This document shows positions 34,301-46,512 of a DNA stretch of 64,000 nt, one piece after another. Both the position numbers and the translations under genes were made by a program. This DNA is from Saccharum officinarum. Lineage: Eukaryota; Streptophyta; Magnoliopsida; Poales; Poaceae. The stretch covers positions 12,736,346 through 12,800,345 of the forward strand of contig CM036215.1 of assembly GCA_020631735.1 (NCBI GenBank), written 5' to 3'. Every line of letters begins with the position of its first letter. Within the stretch, counting starts at the first letter, position 1. Under the pieces are notes generated by a model. The model was given only the letters and a program-made list of their open reading frames with translations. It ran no database searches and was not told the origin of the DNA.

Positions 34301-34900
34301 TTATCTAGAGCTCAGGTGCCTACTCTAAAAGGAAAGCATACTCCCGGCTTCAAGGTACCCCACAGGCCTCGCCTCTCTTCCCTTAGCTCTAGTCTTCCTA
34401 CAACCTTGGTAAGCATAAATTCTTCTTCTTTTTGATGCTCATAAACAGACTCAACACTGCAATCTCCTAAGAAGGAAGAATAAGTTGCCAGAAGATTACA
34501 ACCATGTTCTTTGCAACAATGCTTGTGAAGAAACTTGGTTCCATCTTTTCTTTGAATGTCCCTTTAGTATCATTTGCAAGAACTCTATCCATTCATTGGT
34601 ATACAACTCTACAGCCACTAGACATGGTGATTGTGGCTAGAACCTCCTTTTAGAAGTCCCATCTTTTGAGAATTGATGATCACTGCCTACTGGATCATTT
34701 GGAAAACTTCAAATGGAGTTATTTTTGATAATGACACCTTAAATTAGGAGATGAAAGTGCAACTTCAAAGAAGAGCTTGGTTGGTGTGCATCAAGGCCAA
34801 GTGCAATCACAAATTAGCTCTAGATTTTGGAGAGAGAATTACACATAATGAGTGTACCCCTTTTTCCTTTGAGCTTTACAAGCTTTGTATCATCTACATA
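31358..34900 (+). pseudogene. LINE ORF2 remnant: endonuclease, RT, zf-RVT
   Basis: ILVWNVRGINS and ICLQESKRSNFDHLYLKKF mark the endonuclease; HLSNIYGLASSLEK and WILARDFNLL follow. RT motifs are [47 protein letters not shown] and [13 protein letters not shown]. The catalytic F/YADD box is replaced by HANA near 33450, so the RT is dead. The late part matches the zinc-binding C-terminus. At least a dozen stops interrupt it. Confidence 0.85.
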
Positions 34901-34970
34901 TTACCCTTACACTTATAAAAAGATTAGGTAGAGGCCTCCCCTGCTATTGCTTTAGAAAAAGATGATTAAC

Positions 34971-37530
34971 ATTGCCCACTTTCACTTCCATAACATGAAA
35001 TGGGTGGAGATGAGTGTTTGGGAACCAATGGTGATAATGTTCCTTTAGTAGTGAAAGCGGCGTTTGGGATCCAACTTGTATAGCCACTTTTCGAACGGAA
35101 TTTTTTTCATGATAAATACAAAGGTGATGTGCTATTTCTGCTATTATTGAGGCACAACATTTTGCTAAAAATTATAATATTTTTTCATTGAAACATCCTA
35201 CATCCTAAGCCGGCGAAAGCACCACACTTGGAGGTTTATTTTGTAACTGACAATCATGTCCTTGTGCGTGATTCACTAATACAAATCCCATGATGGAAAT
35301 TAGTGTCATGTGCTAGGTTGCCATTATTTGGACCAAAGCAAAGACTAGTATTGACACTCTTACAGATATATAAAACAAATCATTTCTAATAGAAGAACAT
35401 TGTTCATGTGAATGTACACTTATTCTAAATTATTATAGGTAAACAAAATTGTTTAGTTGCATTATTATAGTATTTTTATTATATTTTGGAATGTTAATAT
35501 AGAACAAAATTTGGTGATGTGATTTGAACCGATCACTATGAGTTCATCAATACCATTCCCAACAAATTGTAGAAGTATTCTAGAGTAGGAAAAATACTAC
35601 GAACCTATATATAGAAAATCAACTAAGGAAAGTTTCAAAAGGAAAAAAGTAGCAGAATTGCTATATTTTAATTTGAGAACTAGGCAATCACTTAGGTTTG
35701 TACCTGTTTGTTTGTCGACAACTAAGAAGTTATACTTCCAATATGTCACCAATATTAATTTCTTGAAGGATGGCAATTGTTCCCAATACCTGCAGCACTT
35801 GAGTCACCTGATTCGAGGAAGTGGAGGAGGCGGGGCTGATGAGATCTGCTAGCTTTTGGAGGTGGCATCGATGGTGGCGGCTGCAACAATACTTGTTCCA
35901 CTAGGGCAGATCAGAGCAACAAAGGGAGTATCGAGAGCACCAAAGAACGCAGTTGTTGTCATTGGGGAAGAAGAGGCATGGGATTGAAGAGAATCGATCT
36001 GGGTGGATGGCGGTCGGGGGAGGAAACTTGATATTAGGGTTTGGCGTTAGGGATGATGCATATATAGTCACAACAGATGTTGCCAAAGGCAATTGGGCCT
36101 AACCCATGGCCCAGGCATGAGGAAAAGCCCAATATGCAAGTGTTGGCTCACTATGTAGCCTCCTGGGCTATGCCCCCTCTGCTGTCATTCTTACCTCGAT
36201 GCATATGCTTTGCTAACATATCTCTATACCCTGACACATCGGATTTCTTGTAGCCAACTATCGCAGTAATTTAGCAAGCAAGCAAGACAAAGTGTGTCAA
36301 CAACAGTTTGTTAATTATCAATTATAATAGCTTGATTTGATTGCAATCAAAGAATAGAACTCACTGCCATAGTTATATCATTTGCATTTCATCCTATACT
36401 ACAAATATGTAATGAGAGATGAGAATGAACAAAATATTTTTAAGAAGGTTTTTACTCAAGTATTGCTACACATTTCTTTTTTCATTTTGTTACTATTAAG
36501 CATGTATATCAAATAATTATTTGTGTGTTAAGTTTTGGTTGTACTATATTTGTTCATTACTATTTGATGTTGGTTAGTTCAAAATTAACTAGCCAACATC
36601 ATATATTAAACACACAATGAGTATTAGACAATAGTTTCATTAGTTTAATGGCGTATGGCCAAACTATCCTAGCTCCAACATAATTGTATATAATACTAAC
36701 TAAATGACCGTGGTTTACTATGGGAAATAATAATTGTATGTACAAAATTGGTTTTCTTATGAATTGTACTGCTAGTTGTAAATTATCTATTTCTTCTTTC
36801 CCATCATCAAAATTTACTTACAAACATGTTTTCATGTTACAAATAAAATGATGAGTTTTGTGCCATAAACCCCATAGGGGAAATTGTAAGAAAATCTTTA
36901 GAAAAATAAAGCATTGAAAATGTTCCTTCATCTACATAAAGCTATTCTTTTTTTGGGAGAACTAGCAAGAAATTTATTTACCAGGCATATATTAATAGAT
37001 AAGTAGCAACTTACATCAATGAAACAAAAAAAACTACCACCACTACAAAACTCCCACATGATGGAGATGAAAGCAAAACAACCATCACAATGTTGCCAAC
37101 CAATGAACCACCATTGCATTAGCAACTGACGCCAAACCCTACACACGTCATAGCAGCAGGCACAAAGAGGGGGCATGGGGTTCCTCTAGCATTGCCTCTA
37201 GGGAGGAAAATGATATCCATAGATGCCATCAAAGTCAAACCAAAGATCCATCCAATGGTACTTCAACAGAACCTAGGGGAGGAAGGACCTCATAATAATG
37301 CCTCCAACAAGGAACATGGTCGAAAGGTGTCACCATTGTCAAGCCTTAGCATGTAACTGAACAACGCTTTCACCTTAAAATCCCCCAACACCCTACCAAG
37401 GGCCACCACTGTTGTGTTGAACTGGCTATTGTCTAGAGAGACAAGCCACTGAGGCACGACTATAACAATGCAAGTTTTAGATCATTTCTTATTTGATGTT
37501 GATTTGTGGACAAGCAATTCCTATATTGTG
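34971..37530. other. AT-rich spacer, copy 1
   Basis: No gene recognised. Short frames at 35658-35852 (plus) and 35901-36092 (minus) have a GC-rich GGAGGAGGCGGGGCTG stretch but no known motif. A near-perfect hairpin occurs at 36565-36601 (TGATGTTGGTTAGTT and its inverse, one mismatch). The whole spacer recurs at 46513-49083. Confidence 0.6.
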
Positions 37531-38826
37531 CGACCAGTGAGGACAAGTTCCCAATCCTGGTGGTTGATGAGCTCCTCGACGAGCTCCATGGGATGTGCTT
37601 CTTCACCAAGCTCAACCTCCATTCGGGCTACCACCAGGTGCGCATGCACCCGACGACGTTGCCATGACGGTGTTCCGCATGCACCACGGTCACTTCGAAA
37701 TCTTGGTGATGCCATTTGGCCTCTCCAATGTGCCGGTAACGTTCCAGGCCTTAATGAACGACGTGCTCCAGCCCTTTTTACGCAGGTTCATCCTTGTGTT
37801 TTTTGATGACATCCTCATCTATAGCTCGTCGTGAGCCGAGCACTTGCAGCACGTCAACATCGTCCTCGACGCACTGCGAGCGCACCACCTCCACCTAAAG
37901 CGCTCCAAGTGCTCCTTCGGGGCGTCTTTGGTCACCTACCTTGGGCAGCAACAAGGTGGTCGTGATTGACTCATGGCCAGTGTCGTGCTCCATCCATGGC
38001 CTGCGGGCTTCTGGGGCCTTGCCGGCTACTACCAGAAGTTTATCCTTGACTTCAGCACTGTCGCAGCCCCCTTGACGTGGCTGCTGCGCAAGGACGCCTT
38101 CTCCTGGATGGATGAGGCAGACACGGTGTACTAGACGCTCAAACGTGCCCTGTCGACGGGGCCAGTGCTCCAAATGCCCATCTTCGACTGTGACGCCTCT
38201 GGCGCCGGGTTCGGCGCCAAACTCCACCAAGATGTCGGGCCATTCGCCATCTTCAGTCACCCGTTCACCGTGCACCACCTCAAACTCGCGGCCTACAAAT
38301 GCGAGCTGATCGGCCTCATGCAGGCCATGTGCCATTGACGACCTTACCTGTGGAGGCACCATTTCCTCGTCTAGACGGATCACTACAGCCGCAAGTTTTT
38401 GCTCGATCAGCGCCTTTCCACCGTGCCCCAACATCAGTGGATCAGCAAGCTATTTGGCCTTGATTTTGCTGTGGAGTACCACCCTCGCCACCTGAACATG
38501 GTGGTGATGCTTTCTCTTACCAAAGAAGGACAAACAATGCTCTCTCCGGTAACGTTGGCCCCTTGACGACATCTAGGTTGTGACAGCTGCGTCCAACGAT
38601 GCTCGACGCCTTCCAACAGATGTAGGATGGCGAGCTGGGCAAGCCATGGCACCTCGATGATAGCCTCCTGCTCCAGGACTCCCGCATCTTCATCATTGAG
38701 CACCACGAGCTGCACATTAGGTCCTCTTCTTGGCCCATTCGGTGGGTCACGAGGGCACCTAGAAGATGCTGCACGACTGTGGGCCAACTTCTTTCACCGG
38801 CGACACCACCTTGGTACGCGATTTTG
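37531..38826 (+). mobile_element. Ty3/gypsy fragment, copy 1 (RT to integrase start)
   Basis: It starts inside RT ([19 protein letters not shown]) and continues with [27 protein letters not shown] and [11 protein letters not shown]. RNase H follows (QMPIFDCDASGAG, KLAAYKCELIGL), then linker sequence, and the segment stops at the N gap. Broken by several frameshifts and by TAG at 38132-38134 and 38372-38374 where Gln is expected. The 5' half (LTR, gag, protease) is absent. Confidence 0.85.
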
Positions 38827-38926
38827 NNNNNNNNNNNNNNNNNNNNNNNNNNNNNNNNNNNNNNNNNNNNNNNNNNNNNNNNNNNNNNNNNNNNNNNNNN
38901 NNNNNNNNNNNNNNNNNNNNNNNNNN
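38827..38926. other. Assembly gap (100 N) between two block copies
   Basis: Exactly 100 N, located where gypsy copy 1 stops and an LTR end leading into block copy 2 begins. Gap size is unknown. Confidence 0.99.
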
Positions 38927-39425
38927 TCGGTGTGAGACCGATTACCCACCGAGCCACGTGGTGAAAAGGGACACAACGGGGACTAGCGTGCCGGCAAGCA
39001 CGTGAACCTCGAGATAAATCTTCGTGTCATCACTTTCATATTGTGATTGATTGATCCCGGTATTCGGTTATCTTGGTATTCATTATTGATCATATTGGTT
39101 GGCTCAATACTTCGCCCCTCGGTGAAACTCTCCTAACTCAACTTCGCATTACCTTCTTAGTTATCTTTGCTAGCTAGTTAGCTTTGCTAGAATAGCTCTT
39201 TTATGTAGCTTGCTAGTTGTAGTTGTAGTTACCTTCTCGGTTTGACTTGTGCGGTTGAGTGCAAATACTAGAATTGTGAATTAGTTAGGTGGCTTGCAAA
39301 ACATCCCGTAGGCTAAGCAAAACTCGCATCTCGCTATTTGTTATATTGATAAACTTGTTTAGCTTGTCTTTGTAGAAAGTTTTAAAAGGCTATTCACCCC
39401 CCCCTCTAGCCATCAAGACCTTTCA
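38927..39425 (+). repeat. 3' end of a large-family LTR
   Basis: The tail GGCTATTCACC / CTCTAGCCATCAAGACCTTTCA ends with CA at 39425. ACACAACGGGGACTAGCGTG and GCAAGCACGTGAA are shared with the solo LTR at 58268-60602 (near 59980) and, inverted, with 12366-15717. It abuts LINE sequence (GGGTAGCCCCTTGC) that is uninterrupted in copy 1 (GGGCAGCCCCTTGC at about 27870), so it marks an LTR-element insertion in LINE copy 2. Confidence 0.78.
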
Positions 39426-42400
39426 ATGGGTAGCCCCTTGCTTGGCTAAAACTACCTCCCCATCCTCTAGGGTGTCCCCTACCTACACTATCATGCCCCC
39501 TCCATCAGAATAAATAGAGAAAACTCTATCTTTGAATATTCCGATGGCCAAATTTGCCGTGGATCCCTGTTGTCCCCACCTCCCTCTTGTTTTTTTCCTT
39601 GGAGGACACCCCACTTTGACCTCTTCTATGCCATGAAGTCTTCATCACTAGCCATTACACCTTAAGCAACGAAGACTTGGCAATCATCAAGCTCAATCCC
39701 TCGGTGCACATGGATGACTTTGGGTGCATGGTGAATGAACTTCGGAAGTTCTTCAAAGAAGTACACCAGGTGCGTGTGACTAAGATCCAACCTTGTCCGT
39801 CGTGTGATGTTTTTGTTTGGTTTAGCAGCCCTTGGGAATGAGAGAATGAAGTTTCTTGGGCCTGTGTTCTCCTTTGGCAACTATAGTCTTTTAGTTTACA
39901 TGCACGATAAGGCGATCAATGCAAGGTCTTTTGATCTGGACCATGAAGCCTGGGTGATGTTGCTTGGTTTCCTAGAAGATCTTTGCAATGTCACCATCAT
40001 AGCAAAGGGGGTTTCCACTTTTGGCATCCTCATCCACTAGCATGATTCCAATAACTTGGCAAGGGTTGTGGCAAAAGTGTACCTCAGTGATGATGGGAGG
40101 GTTCCCTATTCCATAAAGGTGAATGATGGGTTACCCCTGTTGATGGTAATTTCACCATGTTTTTACACCACCAAAACTGTCAACAGAACACTTTTTCTGG
40201 AAGCTAACAAGCATGGACATAGTGACTTAGGTGCAAATAACTTGGTTTCACATGTACATGTCATTATTTGCTTGTAGGTACACAATCCAGGAGCTTTGGG
40301 TGGCTGAAGGCCCCACTTAGAGGTCAGGCGACCTCACCTTGGGTCCACTGGCCCCCTGTCAAGCCTCCTATGATCCTCCAATGCACTCCAAAGGCAATCT
40401 CCACCCTTGGATCCTAAGCTCCTCTTCTCTCATTGGCTAAGGAGATGAGCACATGGATTCATGGGTCCACAAGAGTTAAAACTGACGTCCACAAGTGGCC
40501 CCACCAATGCAAACCCACTCAAGATGAAGTGTGGGACCTATATGTGACCCACATGTCATATATAGGGGTCATATATAGGTCAGCCGACCTATATATTACC
40601 ACTACCAAAGCTCCCACTCACTCCATGACATGTAGGACTCCTTCTAGAAGGAAGATAGAGGACCCACCTGTCATGGGGGGGTCCGTCGACCTCCCTATTA
40701 TGGCTATCCAAGCTCAGTTTTCTTCCACCGCCTCTTTGCATGCCTCCATGCAAGGGCCTTGATCTCCATCATCCAAATCAAATCAGTTTGATCCAAGGAT
40801 GGAGAAGAGATGTCACGCGGATCACTGATGTGGTGCCGGAGTATACCCTACTCCACCTCTACCTATAAATACCCTCCTACACCCTCGCTAGATCTCAAGT
40901 CATGACACATTGGAGTGAACCACTCTTTAGTAGCTTTAGCGAAGATCTGTTGTAGTGTTATGAGATTAGGGAGAGAGTGAGGGAGTGTGGAGAAGAGTCA
41001 GGCCTGTCTGGTGTCTTCTCCAAGCTGTACCTCGATGGATGCAATCTTCTTATAAGTGATACATCCGAGTTCTTTATAGTATTTGATATTCTATCTCTGC
41101 TAGTAGTTATATAGCCTTCTTACCTATACACCACTTTACTTTAGTAGAGTGCTCTAACCTCTCAAGAAGGTTAGAGTAGTGAGTGTAGTACTGTAGTGTA
41201 GATGTGGTGTCTACACTATATCTTGCCTGTGTAGACCGCTTGTCGCACGAATAGTTAGTGGTAGCTATAGTAGGTGGTGACAGTCCTATCTAGCCTTTGT
41301 AGTCCACCACGTGTGTAAGACAAGTTCTCAAAAGGTAGGGCCTCAATACAACATGGTAGCCGCTTTGGATAGAGTTTCATTCCCTATTGTCTCGCCTATC
41401 GCCTCTTGTAAGCGGCTGGGTGACTAACCCTTTATAACTACTATCTTTACCAAATATCATTGCTATCTAGATCCTCTCTACCCAAGTTCCATAGGCTCTT
41501 TTATATCATCATAGGATGCTCTTGATCCTTAGTTAGTTCACTTTGTGTTCCCTATGGAAATACAATACCTGAAATACTCCTCGTGAAGGCTACATTGACA
41601 ACCGTACGCTTGCGGTATATCTGTTTGCCACTTTTGGTGTCAACAGCCCCCAAGGGCCATTTATGGACGGTTCTAGTTTTGACCCTCAAGAAGAAAAGTA
41701 TGCTAGAGGTGCCAAATGAAGAACTTTTTGTCACCTTAGACCCCTACATCCGATGCCCCTTAGCCATCTCATTGGATAGGGCCCATGCCCCTAGCAAGAT
41801 CTGATGCTACGCTGACAGATTCCAACAATGAAGGGCAACATGAACATAGATGTTGAGGTGAATGCAACAGGCAATGTTCAGGCAGAATTTGAAGATGAAG
41901 CTATTCAGAAGGTTGCAGAGGTAGTGGGCAAAGGGCCAGTTGCAGAACCTATTGTGGTTACCATGTTGATAGCCCCTAGACCAGTGGGGGCATCAACTCT
42001 GAATGAAGTCCATCCCTCTGACCAGTTCATGAAGAAGCCTCTAATCAAGTCCATAGTGGTGCAAAAGCTCCCCCACCTACAAAAGCTATTGACCTCACTC
42101 AGGTACTAAATTTTATTAGCAAAACCCCTCCCACAAGTTCTTTCACATGCCTTTACCTACTTGACATTTATCATGATACTTTGATTCCCTCTTACTTTCA
42201 TGATCCCATCACTATTGTTCGCCTGGCTAATCTTCTCCCACCATAGATCCATGATCTGAACCTAGAGAAGACTCTCTTAGAGCTAACAATGGAAGGGGCA
42301 GAGGAAGATGATAATGAAGTGGTGGAGATTGCCCCAACAACTTTCACCACACCAAGAAAGAGGAGGGCCAAGAAATACATGGAGCCAATGGATGAAAGGT

Positions 42401-45400
42401 TCCTTAGGCGCAGCAGGAGGAATGCAAACAAGCTAGATGGCTTCAAAGAACTTGCAAGCAAAGAGGCTACTTCAGAACCCTAGCCCTTGGCCATAATCCT
42501 GGTAGGCAGTCTAAGTTTAGCACCTCATCTTATCTAAGGAGTGGTGGTGGGCATCGCCACAGGCTTCCTCCAGATTCAGCCTAAGGCTGCCTCTGTAGCC
42601 ATCCTGAAGAAAGACACCAGCAATGCTAGATCCTAAAAGATACAAGTTCCCTATAGTTCCTCTATGGAATGTGCATCTTTTGGTTTTGTTTGTGACAATG
42701 TCAGCTACTTGCAAAGTCCAGCCTGTGTGCTGGCAGAATAATTGGTTATCTGACCTGTCATGGTCTAATGGTTGTGGATGTAAACACAGCTTAATATCTA
42801 CTCACAACTTGATCAATATTAGCTCTGCTCTTTTTCACATGTTACCAATTTCTATCTGTTGTCTCTTTTTTAATTTTATCTGTTAGGTTGACACATAGTT
42901 TTCCACCCCTTATTTTTCCACCACATTTTCCATATGAGTAATAGATCAATTAAAATTTTGGTGTGGAATGTAAGAGGAATTAACTCACAGGACAAATGAG
43001 ATGCTATCATGGCAAAAATCACTAAAAGTGCTTGTTTGATCATCTGCCTGCAGGAATCTAAGAGAAGTAATTTTGATCATCTTTATTTGAAAAAATTCGG
43101 CCCAAGACATTTGGACACCTTTGCTTTTTCACCATCTGTTGGAGTCTCTGGTGGTCTCCTTTGCTTTTTCACCATCTGTTGGAGTCACAGTTGGTCTGAT
43201 GACTCTTTGAAATAGTAGTTTGCTAACTACTTCGGTCATCCAAATCATTGCATGTGCCATCACAATAAAATTTTAGAACAAGGCTAATGGAAGAGCCCTC
43301 CACCTCTCTAACATTTATGGTCTAGCCTCCTCTCTAGAAAAATTCGCCTTCATCACTTGGCTGATTAACTTGGATCACTTAGACTTTGATGATTGGATCT
43401 TAGCTAGAGATTTCAATCTCCTCAAATCAGTGGAGAATAGAAGTAAACTTGGGGATTTATCTGAAATGCAACTTTTCAATAACCTCATTCTTGACCTTTG
43501 ACCTGGTTGACATCCCTTTCAGTGGTAGGAAGTTCACTTGGAGCAATATGCAGGTGGATTCTTTATTGGTCAATTTGGATTGGGTTCTCACCTACTCCTC
43601 CTAGAGGTTGTCCTACCCAAGACCTCTATCCAAACCCTCTCTAGGCCAATTTTAGATCACACTGATTTCCTTTGGCACTAACATACCAAAAATTTTGTTT
43701 TCATGTTTGAGAACTACTAGACTGAACATGCTGATTTTCTTAAGACTATGGACTTACACTAGAACAATAGTTCTTTCTTTGCCAACTCTTCTAGAACACT
43801 CTTAGCCAAGTTCAAGTAGGTGAGACTAGCCTAAAAAATTGGAGTAAAAGCCTCTCTAGCATCAACAAATTGATACACAATAGCAATTGAGTTATGCTCC
43901 TTTTGAATGTCTTAAGGATCAAAGACCTCTCTCCACCTTGGAGACAAACTTCAGAACTCTAGAAAAGACACATCTCTCTAATGTGCTAGAGGCCAAAGGT
44001 AGTATTGGAAACAAACAATCACCATGAGGTGGGTAACCTTGGTGATGAAAACACCAGTTATTTTCAAGCTATGGCCACCAACAACCATAGAAAGAATTTC
44101 ATGACTAGAGGAGATGTGGTCACAGATCATGATCTGAAGGCCAGTGTTCTCTGGGAAGCTTACAAAAATAGGTTGGGATTGACTTCAGTGGCATAAGTTA
44201 TAACCTAGAGGGTCCCTTGCAGAGTCACAACGTGGAACACTTGGACAAAAACTTTAGCACAGAGGAAATCGTCGTAGTGATAAAGAACCTACCAAAGAGC
44301 CATGTTCCTGGTCCTAATGGCTTCAGTGGCCTGTTCATTAAAAGTGTTAGCAAATCATCAAAGTTGATTTCTTCAGACTGTTTAATGACTTCTTCAACTC
44401 CTCTCTGGATATCAGCATCATCAATTCCTCTCACATTGCTCTTATTCCTAAAAATCAGAATCCAGTTTCTTTAAATGACTACAGACCATCTTCTTGCTAA
44501 GCTACTCACTAAAGACAATCACCAAATTACTTTTTAACAGGCTCCAATCAATGATCAATGACTTGGTACATGCAAACCAATATGGATTCATAAAAGGAAG
44601 AAACATCCAATATAATCTGGAATGGACCTTTTAGTTCCTCCACTTGTGCCATCACTCCAAAAAGGAAATAGTAATCCTAAAACTTGATTTTGAGATGGTT
44701 GTTGACAAGGTGGAACATCAAACAATCCTGGAGGTTCTCAAACATAAAGGTTTCACCTACAAATGGATCAATTGGGTCAAAAGTATCCTTAGTTCTGGAT
44801 CTTCTTCCGTGCTCTTGAATTTTGTACCTACTAAACCTTTTACTTATAAGAAAGGGGTCAAGCAGGGGAATGCTCTCTCTCCTCTTCTCTTTCTTCTCAC
44901 AACATACTTGTTATAGTCCATCATCAACAAGGCTTGACAGCTTGGGGTCATCACTCATCTTCTAAGTGAAAATTTTGGTGTTGATTTTCCTATTGTGCAG
45001 CATGCTAATGCCAAAACCAAAATCATCTTCAAATTTAAAAGGAATTCTAAGGTCTTCCTCTAACTCCACTAGTCTACATATAAATTTTGATAAATCTGTC
45101 CCGATGCCAATTGATGTTGATGATTCCCAAACCAGGCTTCTAGCACAAACCTTTGGTTGCAAGGTTGGTAGTATGCCTCTCACCTACCTTGGCCTCCCCC
45201 TTGGCACCACTAGACCCACCATAAATGAATTTAGTCCTCCCCTCACAAGAATAGAAAATAGACTCAGAGGAATCAGTAAACTCCTGCCTTATCATGGAAG
45301 GTTGATGCTGGTGAATTCTATGTTCTCATCACTTTCAACCTTCTAAATGTGTAGTGTCCAACTCCCTCATGTTATCAAACAAATAGATAGGTATAGGAAA

Positions 45401-46512
45401 GATTGTCTTTGGAATAGAGGAGACATCAACAGAAAGGTTCATGTTTAGCTGCTTGGGAAGCAGCCTGCAGATCAAAAGAAGGGTGACTAGGGATCATATT
45501 GACATGAAAAATCAGAACTCAGCCCTGCACATTAGGCAACCAGACAACTTTTATAACCATGAAGATATACCCTAGGTGACCCTAACTTGGACAAAGTTGT
45601 ATAGAAACACATATGTCTAGAAAAATGTCCTCAAATTATCTGACAATTTCATAGCATTAGATCTTTGCATTCTAAACAAAGGAAATTTAGTTATGCTCTA
45701 GCATGACACTTAGCATAATTTCCCCTTGAAGAGTATGTTCCCTTAGCTTTTCTACTTTGCCATCAAGACAAAAGGGTCAATAGCTCACTTTCTTTAGGAC
45801 CTTATTCAAAGGAGGAATTGGAACTTCAACTTGGAAGATAGCTAGAGTTTTATCTAGAGCTCAGGTGCCTACTCTAAAAGGAAAGCATACTCCCGGCTTC
45901 AAGGTACCCCATAGGCCTCGCCTCTCTTCCCTTAGCTCTAGTCTTCCTACAACCTTGGTAAGCATAAATTCTTCTTCTTTTTGATGCTCATAAATAGACT
46001 CAACACTGCAATCTCCTAAGAAGGAAGAATAAGTTGCCAGAAGATTACAACCATGTTCTTTGCAACAATGCTTGTGAAGAAACTTGGTTCCATCTTTTCT
46101 TTGAATGTCCCTTTAGTATCATTTGCAAGAACTCTATCCATTCATTGGTATACAACTCTACAGCCACTAGACATGGTGATTGTGGCTAGAACCTCCTTTT
46201 AGAAGTCCCATCTTTTGAGAATTGATGATCACTGCCTACTGGATCACTTGGAAAACTTCAAATGGAGTTATTTTTGATAATGACACCTTAAATTAGGAGA
46301 TGAAAGTGCAACTTCAAAGAAGAGCTTGGGTTGGTGTGCATCAAGGCCAAGTGCAATCACAAATTAGCTCTAGATTTTGGAGAGAGAATTACACATAATG
46401 AGTGTACCCCTTTTTCCTTTGAGCTTTACAAGCTTTGTATCATCTACATATTACCCTTACACTTATAAAAAGATTAGGTAGAGGCCTCCCCTACTATTGC
46501 TTTAGAAAAAGA
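39426..46512 (+). mobile_element. L1-type LINE, copy 2, with nested solo LTR
   Basis: Near-identical to 27865-34970: ORF1 pieces at 39804-40040 and 41646-42483, endonuclease from about 42935, RT from about 44210 to 45346, zf-RVT part to about 46450. It shares the same stops and the same ruined RT active site. A 15-base segment present in copy 1 (around 32540) is missing near 44106. The 5' part is cut by the LTR end at 39425. Confidence 0.85.
40138..41645 (+). mobile_element. Solo LTR (1508 bp) inside LINE ORF1, copy 2
   Basis: Same element and insertion point as 28574-30078, TGTTGATGG to GTGTCAACA. The flanks are ACCCC and GCCCC. TATAAATA is at 40864-40871. Confidence 0.83.

Larger units (their letters stand above)
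27190..34970 (+). mobile_element. L1-type LINE, copy 1, with nested solo LTR
   Basis: ORF1-like sequence (27213-28573 and 30079-30915) is followed by ORF2 pieces: an apurinic-type endonuclease (31358-32100), reverse transcriptase (32660-33800) and a zf-RVT-like C-terminal part (34180-34900). This is the plant L1 order. Many stops and frameshifts show an old copy. The 5' limit is uncertain. The end near GCTTTAGAAAAAGATG is a weak A-rich tail. From 27865 rightward it is repeated almost exactly at 39426 onward. Confidence 0.85.
27865..38826 (+). repeat. About 11-kb direct repeat, copy 1
   Basis: From GGGCAGCCCCTTGCTTGGC to ACGCGATTTTG this block recurs at 39426-50398 in the same order and orientation with only a few differences per kilobase by eye. 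It contains LINE, solo LTR, spacer and gypsy parts. Confidence 0.93.

Noticed and set aside
35658..36092. Possible small gene in the spacer (also 47210-47644)
   Set aside because: The short frames on the two strands overlap without motif, and no splice pattern or protein match was recognised.
37895..38434. 179-residue minus-strand frame, repeated at 49450-49989 and 62450-62746
   Set aside because: It is antisense to the RNase H region of the gypsy element and has no independent similarity.
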